From the NCBI RefSeq assembly GCF_047470865.1, contig NZ_JAZDRH010000009.1, positions 47,517 to 111,516 of the forward strand: 64,000 bases of DNA, written 5' to 3'. The position numbers and the translations under genes are program-made. The DNA is from JAZDRH01 sp047470865. Lineage in GTDB: Bacteria; Pseudomonadota; Gammaproteobacteria; Pseudomonadales; Pseudomonadaceae. A model generated the notes under the pieces. That model did no database searches and was not told where the DNA came from. It saw only the letters and a program-made list of their open reading frames with translations. Shown here piece after piece: positions 1 to 8,638 of the stretch. Within the stretch, counting starts at the first letter, position 1; every line of letters begins with the position of its first letter.

Positions 1-958
1 TATTTAGCTGCTCGCGCTGATTAGGGGTGAGTTCAGTTTTCCCGAGTAATTGAGTAAAACCAATAATACCGTTGAGCGGTGTACGAATTTCATGGCTCAT
101 GTTGGCTAAAAATTCAGATTTAGTTTTACTGGCTTCTAAGGCATCTTTACGCGCTAAGTCCAACTCAACGTTTTGAAACTCTAAGGTTTCTAGTGTTTGT
201 TGAATATCATCTGTAGCTTGGTCAATGCTACTTTGCAGTTCTTCATGACTTAATTTGATGGTCTGCGCCATTTGGTTGATGCCATCAATAAGTTGATTGA
301 TTTCAAAGCTAAGAGTGCGTTGAATAGGCGTATCAAAGTCACCTTCTTTAATGCGTCGAATTCCTTTTAAGACAGTTTCTAACGGCTGGTTCACTGTGTT
401 CGACAGGCGTAAGGCCCAAATAGCAGTAATAGTTAAGCCAAGTAAAATCAGTAAAACACTGATAGCCATTTGTTTATAGCCTTTTAGCAAGGTATTTTGA
501 TGGCTTAGCTCTAACTCTAGCCAGCCAATAGGTGCTGGCGTGGCAGTAGAGGAGTGTTCTGTTGATTGCTCTAAAATAGGAATGACTAAAATAGAGCTTA
601 AATCTTTGTGCTCAAGCACAGGCTGTACACTAGGCAGTGGTACGGTATAGCGTAAAGAGGGGCCGGCACTGGCAATAGCTTTGGCATTGCTACCACGAAA
701 GCGGACAAAGCGTACGTCTTCTAAATCAATAGTTTCCTGAGCAATATTTTGCAGCTCAGTTACGTTTTCATTTTGCAATGATGTTGTGCTAATACGAGCA
801 ATTTGCTGGGCAATTAGCTGCCCGCGTTGAATAAGTTGATCTTGTGAGGTTTGCACCTGCATCCAGCTAAAGCCAATACTGAGAATCAGCGCAAACAGCC
901 CCGAAGGTAGTAGGGTAAGCAAGAGAAGACTGCTTTTTAGGCTTAGTTTGCGCAGCAC
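1..958 (-). CDS. gacS: Sensor histidine kinase GacS (BarA), N-terminal part, cut by window edge
   Basis: This is the 5' 319 codons of the hybrid kinase that phosphorylates GacA and so switches on Rsm small RNAs. It starts with GTG, preceded by AGGAG seven bases upstream. The translation shows an N-terminal membrane segment (about residues 7-30), a periplasmic domain, a second membrane segment (about 150-175), a HAMP linker, a coiled coil, and the phosphoacceptor motif ANMSHEIRTPLNG with His289. The rest of the HisKA, ATPase, receiver and HPt domains lie outside the window. The order gacS-cysM-rlmD-relA is the Pseudomonas arrangement, which together with the His motif makes the identity strong. 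Confidence 0.93.
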   Translation of the reverse strand, partial: MLRKLSLKSSLLLLTLLPSGLFALILSIGFSWMQVQTSQDQLIQRGQLIAQQIARISTTSLQNENVTELQNIAQETIDLEDVRFVRFRGSNAKAIASAGPSLRYTVPLPSVQPVLEHKDLSSILVIPILEQSTEHSSTATPAPIGWLELELSHQNTLLKGYKQMAISVLLILLGLTITAIWALRLSNTVNQPLETVLKGIRRIKEGDFDTPIQRTLSFEINQLIDGINQMAQTIKLSHEELQSSIDQATDDIQQTLETLEFQNVELDLARKDALEASKTKSEFLANMSHEIRTPLNGIIGFTQLLGKTELTPNQREQLN

Positions 959-1016
959 GGAGTAGCTCCTAGAATAATTAAGTACTCAGTATAGAATAGG
1001 TTACTTTGAAGCTTTA

Positions 1017-1036
1017 TAGCATATAGTTATATGCTA
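1017..1036. promoter_or_regulatory. Perfect palindrome between gacS and cysM
   Basis: TAGCATATA and TATATGCTA form a perfect inverted repeat with a two-base spacer in the short region between the divergent gacS and cysM genes. It could be an operator or a cruciform-prone promoter element. No regulator can be assigned from sequence alone. Confidence 0.35.
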
Positions 1037-1103
1037 CGTTCTTCCTGTTTTATCAGCTAATGCGATTTCCCAAGTATTATGTAATGACTAAGGTCATTTA
1101 TAA

Positions 1104-2000
1104 GTGAGCATTACTGTGCGCTATTCAACATTGGCAGACTGCATTGGCAATACACCTTTAGTGCGTTTACAGCGCATGGGTGGTCATACAAGCAATAGTT
1201 TACTGGTAAAACTAGAAGGGAATAACCCAGCTGGATCAGTAAAAGATCGCCCCGCATTATCTATGATTGAGCGAGCAGAACTCAGTGGGCAAATAACAAC
1301 AGGCGACACACTGATTGAAGCTACTTCAGGTAATACAGGAATTGCCTTAGCTATGGCAGCGGCTATTAAAGGCTATCGTATGATGCTTATCATGCCGGAA
1401 AATTCAACCCAAGAGCGTAAAGATGCAATGGCAGCCTATGGTGCACAACTTATTTTAGTTGAAACTATGGAAGCTGCCCGTGACTTAGCTTTACAAATGC
1501 AGGCTCAAGGCAAAGGGAAGGTGTTAGATCAGTTTTCAAATCATGATAACCCTTTAGCCCACTACAATAGTACAGGACCAGAAATTTGGCAGCAGACGGC
1601 TGGGGAAATTACCCATTTTGTCAGTGCTATGGGAACAACGGGTACTATTATGGGCGTTTCTCAGTATTTAAAAGAGCAAAATCCGGCTGTGCAGATTGTA
1701 GGTCTGCAACCTATGGAAGGCTCGGCTATTCCCGGAATTCGACGCTGGCCTCAAGCCTACTTGCCAAGTATTTTTGATAATAGCCGTGTTGATCAGATTA
1801 TTGATATGAGTCAGCAAGAGGCAGAGCAAACCATGCGCCGCTTAGCTCGTGAGGAAGGTATTTTTTGTGGTGTGTCATCAGGTGGTGCAGTTGCGGCAAT
1901 GCTGCGCTTATCGAAACACTTGGAAAATGCGACAATAGTCGCCATTGTGTGCGATCGTGGTGATCGTTACTTATCCAGTGGTTTATTTAGTAAGGCGTGA
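1104..2000 (+). CDS. cysM: Cysteine synthase B (O-acetylserine sulfhydrylase)
   Basis: CysM makes cysteine from O-acetylserine and sulfide or thiosulfate using PLP in the cytoplasm. The PLP lysine is K47 in NPAGSVKDRP, the substrate loop is TSGNTG at residues 74-79, and the phosphate-binding motif is GTTGT near residue 173. The IPGIRRWP segment is typical of CysM rather than CysK. The length of 298 residues is normal. The start is GTG, with TAAGG about ten bases upstream. It is three bases from rlmD, so the two are probably cotranscribed. Confidence 0.95.
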   Translation: MSITVRYSTLADCIGNTPLVRLQRMGGHTSNSLLVKLEGNNPAGSVKDRPALSMIERAELSGQITTGDTLIEATSGNTGIALAMAAAIKGYRMMLIMPENSTQERKDAMAAYGAQLILVETMEAARDLALQMQAQGKGKVLDQFSNHDNPLAHYNSTGPEIWQQTAGEITHFVSAMGTTGTIMGVSQYLKEQNPAVQIVGLQPMEGSAIPGIRRWPQAYLPSIFDNSRVDQIIDMSQQEAEQTMRRLAREEGIFCGVSSGGAVAAMLRLSKHLENATIVAIVCDRGDRYLSSGLFSKA

Positions 2001-2003
2001 CAC

Positions 2004-3353
2004 ATGAGTCGCCATAAAGGTCGAAATTTACGCTTCCAGCCAGCTGGCGGTGAAAAGCCAGTTGCCATTCCTGTTGGTAAAAAGCAAACCCTTAAAATCG
2101 AGCGTTTATCGCATGACGGTCGAGGTATTGCGTTTTGTGAAAGTAAAACATGGTTTGTTACAGGGGCTTTGGTTGATGAGCAAGTAGTGGCACGGGTACT
2201 AAATGCGCGTAGCAAAGTAGTTGAAGCCAATGCTGAGAAAATTGAACAGGCCAGCCCTTTACGGCAAGTGCCTAAGTGTCAGTATTTTTCCCAGTGTGGT
2301 GGCTGTACCTTACAACACATGTCAAATGCACAGCAATTATCGCTTAAACAGAAAGGGTTAGCTGAGCAATTACAGCGTGCCGGTGTTGAGCCAAAAGAAT
2401 GGGCTCCATCCTTAGAAAGTACAAGCTGGGCTTATAGGCGACGTGCTCGTATTGCCGTGAAGTGGGATGATAAGCAAGGGTTGCAAGTTGGTTTTAGGCA
2501 AGCAGCTAGCAATGCCATAGTTGCTGTTGAGCAATGCTTGGTACTGCAAGATGATTTACAACAAGTTTTTCCCTTTATTGTGCAGTGCTTAAAGGCGCTT
2601 TATAAACCGCGTTCAATTGGGCATGTGGAAGTATTTAGTGGCACTCATATTGCCCTATTAGTTCGTCTTACTGCGCCATTAGCTGAGCAAGATTATGTGG
2701 CGTTACGTGAGTTAGCTCAGCAGCAAAACCTACAATTGTGGTGGCAAGATCAAGGGCTAGCATATCCTGATAAAGCTGAGTCAACCTTAGGTTTTAGCTT
2801 ACCCACTTGGAACCTAACCTTAGCTTGGCGTCCAGGTGATTTCGTTCAGGTGAATGATCAAATCAATCAACAAATGATTGAACAAGCGCTCACTTGGTTA
2901 GCACCTAAAAAAAATGAGTATGTACTAGATCTGTTTTGTGGCTTAGGCAATTTTTCCCTACCCTTGGCGAAGCAGGTGGCTCAGGTGGTTGGTGTTGAAG
3001 GTGTACCAGCGATGGTAGAAAGAGCTAAGCAAAATGCGCAGTCAAATCAACTTAACAATGTACAGTTTTATCATGCTGATTTAAATCAGCCGCTTGTAGC
3101 TCACTCGTGGGCAAAACAAAAGTTTGCTGGGGCTTTGCTCGATCCTCCACGTGAAGGCGCACTGGAAACGGTCAAGTATTTAGCTAAATTAGCCGTAGAG
3201 CGTATTGTGTATGTGTCTTGTAATCCGGCAACCTTGGCGCGTGATGCTGCAGCGTTGGAGCAGTGTGGTTACAAAATGATACGTTGTGCTGTAATGGATA
3301 TGTTCCCGCAAACAGCGCATGTTGAAGCAATGGCGTTATTTGAGCGAACTTGA
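2004..3353 (+). CDS. rlmD: 23S rRNA (uracil-1939-C5)-methyltransferase RlmD
   Basis: RlmD (RumA) methylates U1939 of 23S rRNA with SAM. An N-terminal TRAM domain (about residues 20-80) is followed by the iron-sulfur ligands C92, C98, C101 and C178 in the C-X5-C-X2-C pattern of the family. The SAM-binding motif is LDLFCGLGNFSL near residue 310 and the catalytic cysteine is C406 in YVSCNPATLARD. The length of 449 residues fits. The ATG has AAGGCG upstream inside the end of cysM. It lies between cysM and relA, as in Pseudomonas. Confidence 0.96.
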   Translation: MSRHKGRNLRFQPAGGEKPVAIPVGKKQTLKIERLSHDGRGIAFCESKTWFVTGALVDEQVVARVLNARSKVVEANAEKIEQASPLRQVPKCQYFSQCGGCTLQHMSNAQQLSLKQKGLAEQLQRAGVEPKEWAPSLESTSWAYRRRARIAVKWDDKQGLQVGFRQAASNAIVAVEQCLVLQDDLQQVFPFIVQCLKALYKPRSIGHVEVFSGTHIALLVRLTAPLAEQDYVALRELAQQQNLQLWWQDQGLAYPDKAESTLGFSLPTWNLTLAWRPGDFVQVNDQINQQMIEQALTWLAPKKNEYVLDLFCGLGNFSLPLAKQVAQVVGVEGVPAMVERAKQNAQSNQLNNVQFYHADLNQPLVAHSWAKQKFAGALLDPPREGALETVKYLAKLAVERIVYVSCNPATLARDAAALEQCGYKMIRCAVMDMFPQTAHVEAMALFERT

Positions 3354-3415
3354 AATCCAAAAGTTTGTCTCCATGTGTAACTAACTTGGGCGCAAAACAG
3401 AACAGGTAATACCCC

Positions 3416-5656
3416 ATGGTACAAGTAAGAGCTGAACAACCAGTAAAGGCTGATGGAAGTATTGATTTAGAGGCTTGGGTTGCTCATCTTCTAAGTATTG
3501 ATAAAAGCCTTAATCGTGATAAGTTGCTAAAAGCCTGCCGCTTTGCTGAAGAGGCTGAGCGCCGAGCTGGTGTAGCTAAGCATGTGTGGAGTAATGATAC
3601 TTCTAGTTTACGTACTGGGCTAGAAATGGCACAGATACTGGCAGACCTCAAACTGGACCAAGCAACACTTGTAAGTGCTATTATTTACCGTTCTGTGCGT
3701 GAAGAAAAAGCTAGCCTGAGTGATGTTACTGATTCTTTTGGTGAAGAAGTGGCAAAGCTAGTGCAAGGCGTTTTACAAATGGCCGTTATTAGCGCCAGTA
3801 TTTTGCCCCATGATTCTGTTGTACTTAATGCACAAGCTCAGGTTGAAAACCTGCGTAAAATGTTGGTTACGCTGATTGATGATGTGCGCGTAGCCTTGTT
3901 AAAAATTGCAGAACGTACCTGTGCTATTCGAGCAGTGAAAGAGGCTGACCCTGAACGGCGATATAAGGTAGCCCGTGAAGTTTTTGATATTTACGCGCCA
4001 TTAGCCCACCGTTTGGGTATTGGACATATTAAGTGGGAACTGGAAGATTTATCTTTCCGCTACATTGAACCAGAACAATACAAATATATTGCGGGTTTGC
4101 TGCATGAGCGTCGAATAGACCGACAACATTATGTTGAAAGCATAATGCAGCAGCTACGTAACGAGCTTAAAGAAGCACATATTGATGCAGAAGTAACAGG
4201 TAGGGTGAAACATATTTACTCTATCTGGCGCAAAATGAAGAAAAAAAATCTGCAATTTAGCGAAATTTATGATGTACGTGCTTTACGTATTTTAGTGCCA
4301 CAGGTGCGTGATTGCTATACCGCATTGGGCATAGTGCACACTATGTGGCGTCATATTCCTCAAGAATTTGATGACTACATTGCCAACCCTAAAGAAAATG
4401 GCTATCGCTCGCTACATACAGCCGTGATAGGGCCAGAAGGTAAAGTGGTAGAAGTGCAGATTCGTACTTATGCCATGCATGAGGAAGCAGAGTTAGGGGT
4501 TTGCGCACACTGGCGTTACAAAGGTACTGACGTTAAAAGCAATTCAGACCATTATGAAGGCAAAATTGCCTGGCTTCGCCAAGTGCTGGAATGGCACGAA
4601 GAATTGGGCGATATGGGCGGCTTAGCGGAGCAGATCCGCGTAGATATTGAACCAGATCGTGTTTATGTGTTCACTCCAGATGGCCATGCTATTGATCTTC
4701 CTAAGGGCTCCACTCCGCTGGATTTTGCCTATCGTGTACATACGGAAATAGGTCACGGCTGTCGTGGTGCGAAAATTAATGGGCGCATCGTTCCTTTAAC
4801 CTATAACCTCAAAACAGGCGAGCAAGTTGAAATTATTACAGGGCGTAAAGGTGGCCCGAGTCGAGATTGGTTAAACACCAGTTTAGGCTTTGTTAATACT
4901 ACTCGTGCACGGGCCAAAATTGTTCACTGGTTTAAACTGCAAGCGCGTGAGCAAAACGTTGCGGCCGGCAAGCAAATGCTTGAACGTGAATTACAACGCC
5001 TAGCGATAGGCTTCACTGAATATGAAAAGTTGGCAGAGCGCTGTAATGTTCATTCATTAGAAGATTTATTTGCGGCCTTAGGTGCTGGGGATGTGCGGTT
5101 ATCGCACGCAGTGGGCATTGCGCAACAAATGACCGAACCTGTGGAGCGTAATGCAAACACTGAGCTGATTCCACGTAAGCCAAGTCAAAAAACAGCATCG
5201 CATGATGAAGTGCGTATTAACGGTGTCGGCAATCTACTAACGCAGATTGCAAAATGCTGTGCACCATTACCAGGTGATGCGATTGTCGGCTACATAACTC
5301 TAGGGCGAGGGGTTACCATTCATCGTCAAGACTGCTCAAATGCGTTAACGCTAGCAGAAAAAGAGCCAGAGCGTATGATACAAGTATCTTGGGGCAGTGC
5401 ACCAGTGAATACCTATCCTGTTGAAATTGTTTTGCATGGCTTTGATCGCCCGGGTTTTATACGCGATGTGACGCAAGTATTGCTTAATGAAAAGCTAAAC
5501 GTCGTCGCTATGGATACCCGCACTAACAAAGAAGAAAATACCGTAAGCATGAATTTCACCATTGAAGTACCTACGTTGTCGGTATTAGGACGTCTATTAG
5601 GGCGTATTTCGGGGGTGCCTAACGTGATTGAAGTGAGGCGTCATCGTGCATCCTAG
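3416..5656 (+). CDS. relA: GTP pyrophosphokinase RelA ((p)ppGpp synthetase I)
   Basis: RelA makes pppGpp/ppGpp on ribosomes carrying uncharged tRNA. The N-terminal HD-like hydrolase domain is degenerate: the His-Asp pair is missing around AIIYRSVREEKA, as in gammaproteobacterial RelA, so only synthesis is expected. The synthetase domain has YDVRALRILV and ENGYRSLHTAV, then a TGS domain (VFTPDGHAIDLPKGSTPLDF), a zinc-finger/CC region (AKCCAPLPGD) and a C-terminal ACT domain. The 746 residues are typical. AGGT stands nine bases before the ATG. Its end overlaps mazG by 11 bases. Confidence 0.97.
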   Translation: MVQVRAEQPVKADGSIDLEAWVAHLLSIDKSLNRDKLLKACRFAEEAERRAGVAKHVWSNDTSSLRTGLEMAQILADLKLDQATLVSAIIYRSVREEKASLSDVTDSFGEEVAKLVQGVLQMAVISASILPHDSVVLNAQAQVENLRKMLVTLIDDVRVALLKIAERTCAIRAVKEADPERRYKVAREVFDIYAPLAHRLGIGHIKWELEDLSFRYIEPEQYKYIAGLLHERRIDRQHYVESIMQQLRNELKEAHIDAEVTGRVKHIYSIWRKMKKKNLQFSEIYDVRALRILVPQVRDCYTALGIVHTMWRHIPQEFDDYIANPKENGYRSLHTAVIGPEGKVVEVQIRTYAMHEEAELGVCAHWRYKGTDVKSNSDHYEGKIAWLRQVLEWHEELGDMGGLAEQIRVDIEPDRVYVFTPDGHAIDLPKGSTPLDFAYRVHTEIGHGCRGAKINGRIVPLTYNLKTGEQVEIITGRKGGPSRDWLNTSLGFVNTTRARAKIVHWFKLQAREQNVAAGKQMLERELQRLAIGFTEYEKLAERCNVHSLEDLFAALGAGDVRLSHAVGIAQQMTEPVERNANTELIPRKPSQKTASHDEVRINGVGNLLTQIAKCCAPLPGDAIVGYITLGRGVTIHRQDCSNALTLAEKEPERMIQVSWGSAPVNTYPVEIVLHGFDRPGFIRDVTQVLLNEKLNVVAMDTRTNKEENTVSMNFTIEVPTLSVLGRLLGRISGVPNVIEVRRHRAS

Positions 5657-6479
5657 AAGTTACCAGCTAGAAGACTTACTGTATTTAATGCAACGTCTGC
5701 GTGATCCAGAACATGGCTGCCCGTGGGATATTGAGCAGAGCTTTGCCAGCATAGTACCGCATACCTTAGAAGAAGTTTATGAGGTAGTAGATGCCATTGA
5801 GCGTGAAGATTTTGCGCATCTCCCTAGCGAGCTTGGGGATTTGCTATTTCAGGTGGTGTATTACGCCCAGTTAGGTAAAGAGCAGCATAACTTTGATTTC
5901 TCGAGCATTGTCGATAACATTACACGCAAGTTAATTCGGCGCCATCCTCATGTATTTCCAGATGGCGACTTGTATGGATCAACTGGTGTTCCACGCTTAG
6001 CAGAAAGCGCTATTAAGCAGCGATGGGAAGAAATTAAAGCGCAAGAAAGGGCAGAGCAAAGTACTCAACCTGAGCAGTTGTCGCTATTGGATGATGTGCC
6101 TAATGCATTACCCTCTATGACACGTGCCATAAAATTGCAAAAACGTGCGGCTAGTGTGGGTTTTGACTGGCAACAAACGGAGCCTATTTTTGCTAAACTC
6201 GCCGAAGAAACGCAAGAGCTACAAGAGGCAATTGCATCAGGCGTCTATACAGATATGCAAGCTGAATTGGGTGATTTACTGTTTGTTGTAACTAACTTAG
6301 CGCGTCATTTAAAGATTGATCCTGACCAAGCATTACGGCAGACCAATCAAAAGTTTGAGCGTCGCTTCCGTTTTATTGAGCAACACATGCAAGCCGCTGG
6401 TAAGGCTTTGCAAAGCGCAACACTAGAAGAACTTGATGCTTTATGGGATCAAGCAAAATTACAGGAAAATAAAGCCTAA
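5646..6479 (+). CDS. mazG: Nucleoside triphosphate pyrophosphohydrolase MazG
   Basis: MazG hydrolyses NTPs to NMP and pyrophosphate and is linked to lowering ppGpp and to clearing non-canonical nucleotides. Two MazG domains are visible: the first contains CPWDIEQSF and the metal-binding ELGDLLFQVVYYA, the second repeats as AELGDLLFVVTNLARH. The protein is 277 residues, a full-length two-domain form. The start is GTG, with GAGG nine bases upstream inside relA, and the 11-base overlap implies translational coupling with relA. Confidence 0.95.
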   Translation: MHPRSYQLEDLLYLMQRLRDPEHGCPWDIEQSFASIVPHTLEEVYEVVDAIEREDFAHLPSELGDLLFQVVYYAQLGKEQHNFDFSSIVDNITRKLIRRHPHVFPDGDLYGSTGVPRLAESAIKQRWEEIKAQERAEQSTQPEQLSLLDDVPNALPSMTRAIKLQKRAASVGFDWQQTEPIFAKLAEETQELQEAIASGVYTDMQAELGDLLFVVTNLARHLKIDPDQALRQTNQKFERRFRFIEQHMQAAGKALQSATLEELDALWDQAKLQENKA

Positions 6480-6517
6480 GGTTTTATTGTTATTCGTTTT
6501 GTAGATGGTTTTTGAAT

Positions 6518-7057
6518 ATGAGTCTTTCTCTGCGTGACCAATTATTAAAAGCGGGCTTGGTTAATGAAAAACAAGTTAAACAGGCTGAGCGCTCACAAAA
6601 GAAACAAGATCGTTTGGTGAAGAAAAACCAAGCCGATGCAGATGATTCGCAACGCAATGCAGCGCAGCAAGCACAAGCGCAAAAGCAAGCACGCGATCAA
6701 GCGTTAAATCGTGAACAGCAAGAAAAAGCGCAGAAGAAAGCTATCAAGGCGCAAATTAAGCAATTAATTGAAGGTTCGCGTTTGCCAAAACTAGAGAGTG
6801 ATGATTACTTTAACTTCGTTGATCATGGAAAGGTAAAACGTATCGCCGTGAATACCATGATGCGCGATAAACTCAGTCGCGGCACCTTAGCTATTGTAAG
6901 TCATGCCGGTGGTTATGAAATTATTCCACGTGATGTAGCATTAAAAATTCAAGAGCGCGAAGCCCATAGGATAGTTTTGCTTAGTGCACCAGATGAAAAA
7001 CCAGATGAAGATGATCCGTATGCGGCTTATCAGATTCCAGATGACTTGATGTGGTAA
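6518..7057 (+). CDS. DUF2058 family protein
   Basis: A 179-residue protein with the DUF2058 (YaiL-like) pattern: an N-terminal LRDQLLKAGLVNEKQVKQ helix, a long lysine/glutamine-rich charged coiled region (about residues 25-85), then a compact C-terminal domain with YFNFVDHGKVKRI. The function of the family is not established; the charged helix suggests nucleic acid binding, which is inference. I start it at the ATG before SLSLRDQ; a TTG six bases earlier is possible. It follows mazG by 38 bases and may share its transcript. It ends at a bidirectional terminator hairpin. Confidence 0.85.
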   Translation: MSLSLRDQLLKAGLVNEKQVKQAERSQKKQDRLVKKNQADADDSQRNAAQQAQAQKQARDQALNREQQEKAQKKAIKAQIKQLIEGSRLPKLESDDYFNFVDHGKVKRIAVNTMMRDKLSRGTLAIVSHAGGYEIIPRDVALKIQEREAHRIVLLSAPDEKPDEDDPYAAYQIPDDLMW

Positions 7058-7068
7058 TTAGGTATTAT

Positions 7069-7187
7069 AAATTAACAGGCGGGGCATAAGCCCCGCCTTT
7101 CAGCTTCCTGCTGGTCTTCCCGACGCCATCACCCCCGTGATGTCCTCGCACACTAGGTCCTTCTAGTGCGTGCTACCCCTTAGCACA
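7069..7187 (-). ncRNA. RsmY/RsmZ-like regulatory RNA (CsrA/RsmA-sequestering sRNA)
   Basis: On the minus strand this intergenic DNA encodes about 119 nt with the design of Gac-controlled Rsm RNAs, which titrate RsmA/CsrA. From the 5' end: hairpin GTGCTA-AGGGG-TAGCAC; hairpin CACTAG-AAGGAC-CTAGTG; a linker GAGGAC; hairpin CATCAC-GGGG-GTGATG; hairpin GTC-GGGAA-GAC; hairpin CAGC-AGGAA-GCTG; then a GC-rich terminator with stem GGCGGGGC/GCCCCGCC followed by TGTTAATTT. Four GGA triplets fall in loops or single-stranded linkers. A possible promoter is TTGCGC, 16 bases, TAATCT, placing the start near 7187. A perfect GacA box lies about 120 bases further upstream. The exact ends are inferred. Which family member it is (RsmX, Y or Z) cannot be told. 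Confidence 0.82.
7078..7100 (+). terminator. Bidirectional intrinsic terminator (DUF2058 gene / sRNA)
   Basis: An 8-bp GC-rich stem (GGCGGGGC/GCCCCGCC) with a four-base loop lies 20 bases after the DUF2058 stop codon, followed on the plus strand by TTT. The same hairpin ends the minus-strand sRNA, where TGTTAATTT follows. Confidence 0.75.
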
Positions 7188-7309
7188 ATTACAGATTACA
7201 AGCTCTAAAAAAAAGCGCAATAGTGTTTTTTTGTACTACAAAATAAGTAGCAAAGAGAGCTTAAAATAAAGGCATATAAAACAAATGGTTATATTTATTT
7301 GAAAGTGTT

Positions 7310-7327
7310 TGTAAGTCTTGGCTTACA
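7310..7327. promoter_or_regulatory. GacA upstream activating box
   Basis: TGTAAGTCTTGGCTTACA matches the known GacA consensus TGTAAG-N6-CTTACA exactly. It sits upstream of the minus-strand Rsm-like sRNA, at the kind of distance seen for rsmY and rsmZ. The motif is palindromic, so it does not itself give direction; the sRNA does. Confidence 0.85.
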
Positions 7328-7429
7328 TCATATTACTTAATACCCTTACAAAATTTATGTGAATAAGTGTGATAAGGGGATTGATTTTTAAATTTAGTCA
7401 GTGTGTTGGGCTAAGATAATTTTGAAGAT

Positions 7430-7457
7430 AGCTAGCCACTTGATGCAATGGCTAGCT
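7430..7457. terminator. Hairpin after the acyl-CoA dehydrogenase gene
   Basis: AGCTAGCCA and TGGCTAGCT form a 9-bp perfect stem with a 10-base loop just beyond the stop of the minus-strand valine operon. The T-rich side (GTTTTATTT) is on the plus strand; on the minus strand ATCTTC follows, so termination of the operon is plausible but not ideal. Confidence 0.55.
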
Positions 7458-7464
7458 GTTTTAT

Positions 7465-8616
7465 TTATAGCGGATAATGGACAAGTTCGCGGGCGATAAC
7501 CATACGCTGGATTTCGCTAGTACCTTCGTAGATTTGGGTGATGCGTGCATCGCGATAATGGCGTTCAACACCATAGTCTTCAAGGTAGCCGTAACCGCCA
7601 TGGATTTGTATTGCCTTAGAGCAAACGTACTCAGCCACTTCTGAAGCAAAAAGTTTAGCCTGAGAAGCTTCGGATAGACAGCTTTGGCCTTGGCTGCGTA
7701 ACTGCGCTGCATGCATAATCAGCAAACGCGCGGCATTCATGCGTGTGTGCATATCCGCTAGCATATTGGCAACACTTTGGTGTTCAGCAATTGGCTTGCC
7801 AAACTGGATACGTTCACGTGAATATGCCAGTGCTTTTTCAAACGCTGCTTTGGCAATACCTAAAGCTTGTGCACCAATACCAATACGCCCGCCCTCAAGG
7901 TTTGATAACGCAATGGCTAAGCCTTTACCGCGAGGTCCTAACATATTTTCTTTAGGAATACGGCAGTCAACCAAAGAAACCGCACAGGTATCAGAGGCTT
8001 TTAGGCCAAGTTTCTTTTCAACAGCATCTACTTGGAAACCTGGATTATCAGTTGGCACTAAAAAGGCAGATAAGCCTTTTTTGCCCAATTCAGGATCAGT
8101 GATAGCAAAAACAATAGCTAAACCCGCGCGTTTGGCATTGCTAATAAACTGTTTTGAGCCATTAATTAGCCAAGAGTCGCCATCCTCTACAGCGCGTGTG
8201 CGTAGGTTATTGGCTTCAGAACCAGCTTGGGGTTCTGTAAGGCAGAAGCAGGTAATAATTTTGCCTGCGGCTAAATCAGGTAACCATTGTTCTTTTTGTG
8301 TCTGGCTGCCGTAGTTAAGAATAGGCGAGCAGCCAACAGAGTTATGAATACTCATAACAGCCCCTGTTGCTGCACAGCCGGAGGCAATTTCTTCAACAGC
8401 TAAAGCGTAGGCAACGTAGTCAATGTAAGAGCCACCCCATTCTTCAGGTACTGTCATGCCTAAAAAGCCGAGTTCACCCATTTGTGCCAGCACGGCTTGA
8501 TCTAACCAGCCTTCTTTTTCCCACTTCTCAGCATTGGGTGCGAGTTCGCTTTTGGCAAAGTCACGTGCCATATCGCGAATCATTTTTTGTTCTTCGGTGA
8601 GTAAAATATCGTGCAT
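7465..8616 (-). CDS. Acyl-CoA dehydrogenase, probably isobutyryl-CoA dehydrogenase
   Basis: This FAD flavoprotein should oxidise isobutyryl-CoA to methacrylyl-CoA in valine breakdown. It is 383 residues, full length. Family signatures are visible: the FAD/substrate motif CFCLTEPQAGSEANNLRT near residue 125, and the C-terminal signature IQIHGGYGYLEDYGVERHYRD with the catalytic-base region IYEGTSEIQRMVIAREL near the end. Substrate choice is inferred from context: it is last in a minus-strand operon with mmsA, mmsB and an HIBYL-CoA hydrolase gene, matching the PA0743-PA0747 cluster of P. aeruginosa. A short/branched-chain 2-methylacyl-CoA dehydrogenase is the alternative. Confidence 0.9.
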   Translation of the reverse strand: MHDILLTEEQKMIRDMARDFAKSELAPNAEKWEKEGWLDQAVLAQMGELGFLGMTVPEEWGGSYIDYVAYALAVEEIASGCAATGAVMSIHNSVGCSPILNYGSQTQKEQWLPDLAAGKIITCFCLTEPQAGSEANNLRTRAVEDGDSWLINGSKQFISNAKRAGLAIVFAITDPELGKKGLSAFLVPTDNPGFQVDAVEKKLGLKASDTCAVSLVDCRIPKENMLGPRGKGLAIALSNLEGGRIGIGAQALGIAKAAFEKALAYSRERIQFGKPIAEHQSVANMLADMHTRMNAARLLIMHAAQLRSQGQSCLSEASQAKLFASEVAEYVCSKAIQIHGGYGYLEDYGVERHYRDARITQIYEGTSEIQRMVIARELVHYPL

Positions 8617-8638
8617 GATTTAGCTCCTAGACGAGCGC

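Noticed and set aside
7101..7187. The intergenic hairpins read as a plus-strand RNA.
   Set aside because: On the plus strand the loops carry TCC instead of GGA and there is no terminator beyond them; the minus-strand reading explains all parts.
7739..8314. A 191-codon plus-strand frame inside the acyl-CoA dehydrogenase gene.
   Set aside because: Shadow of a well-supported gene; no start context.
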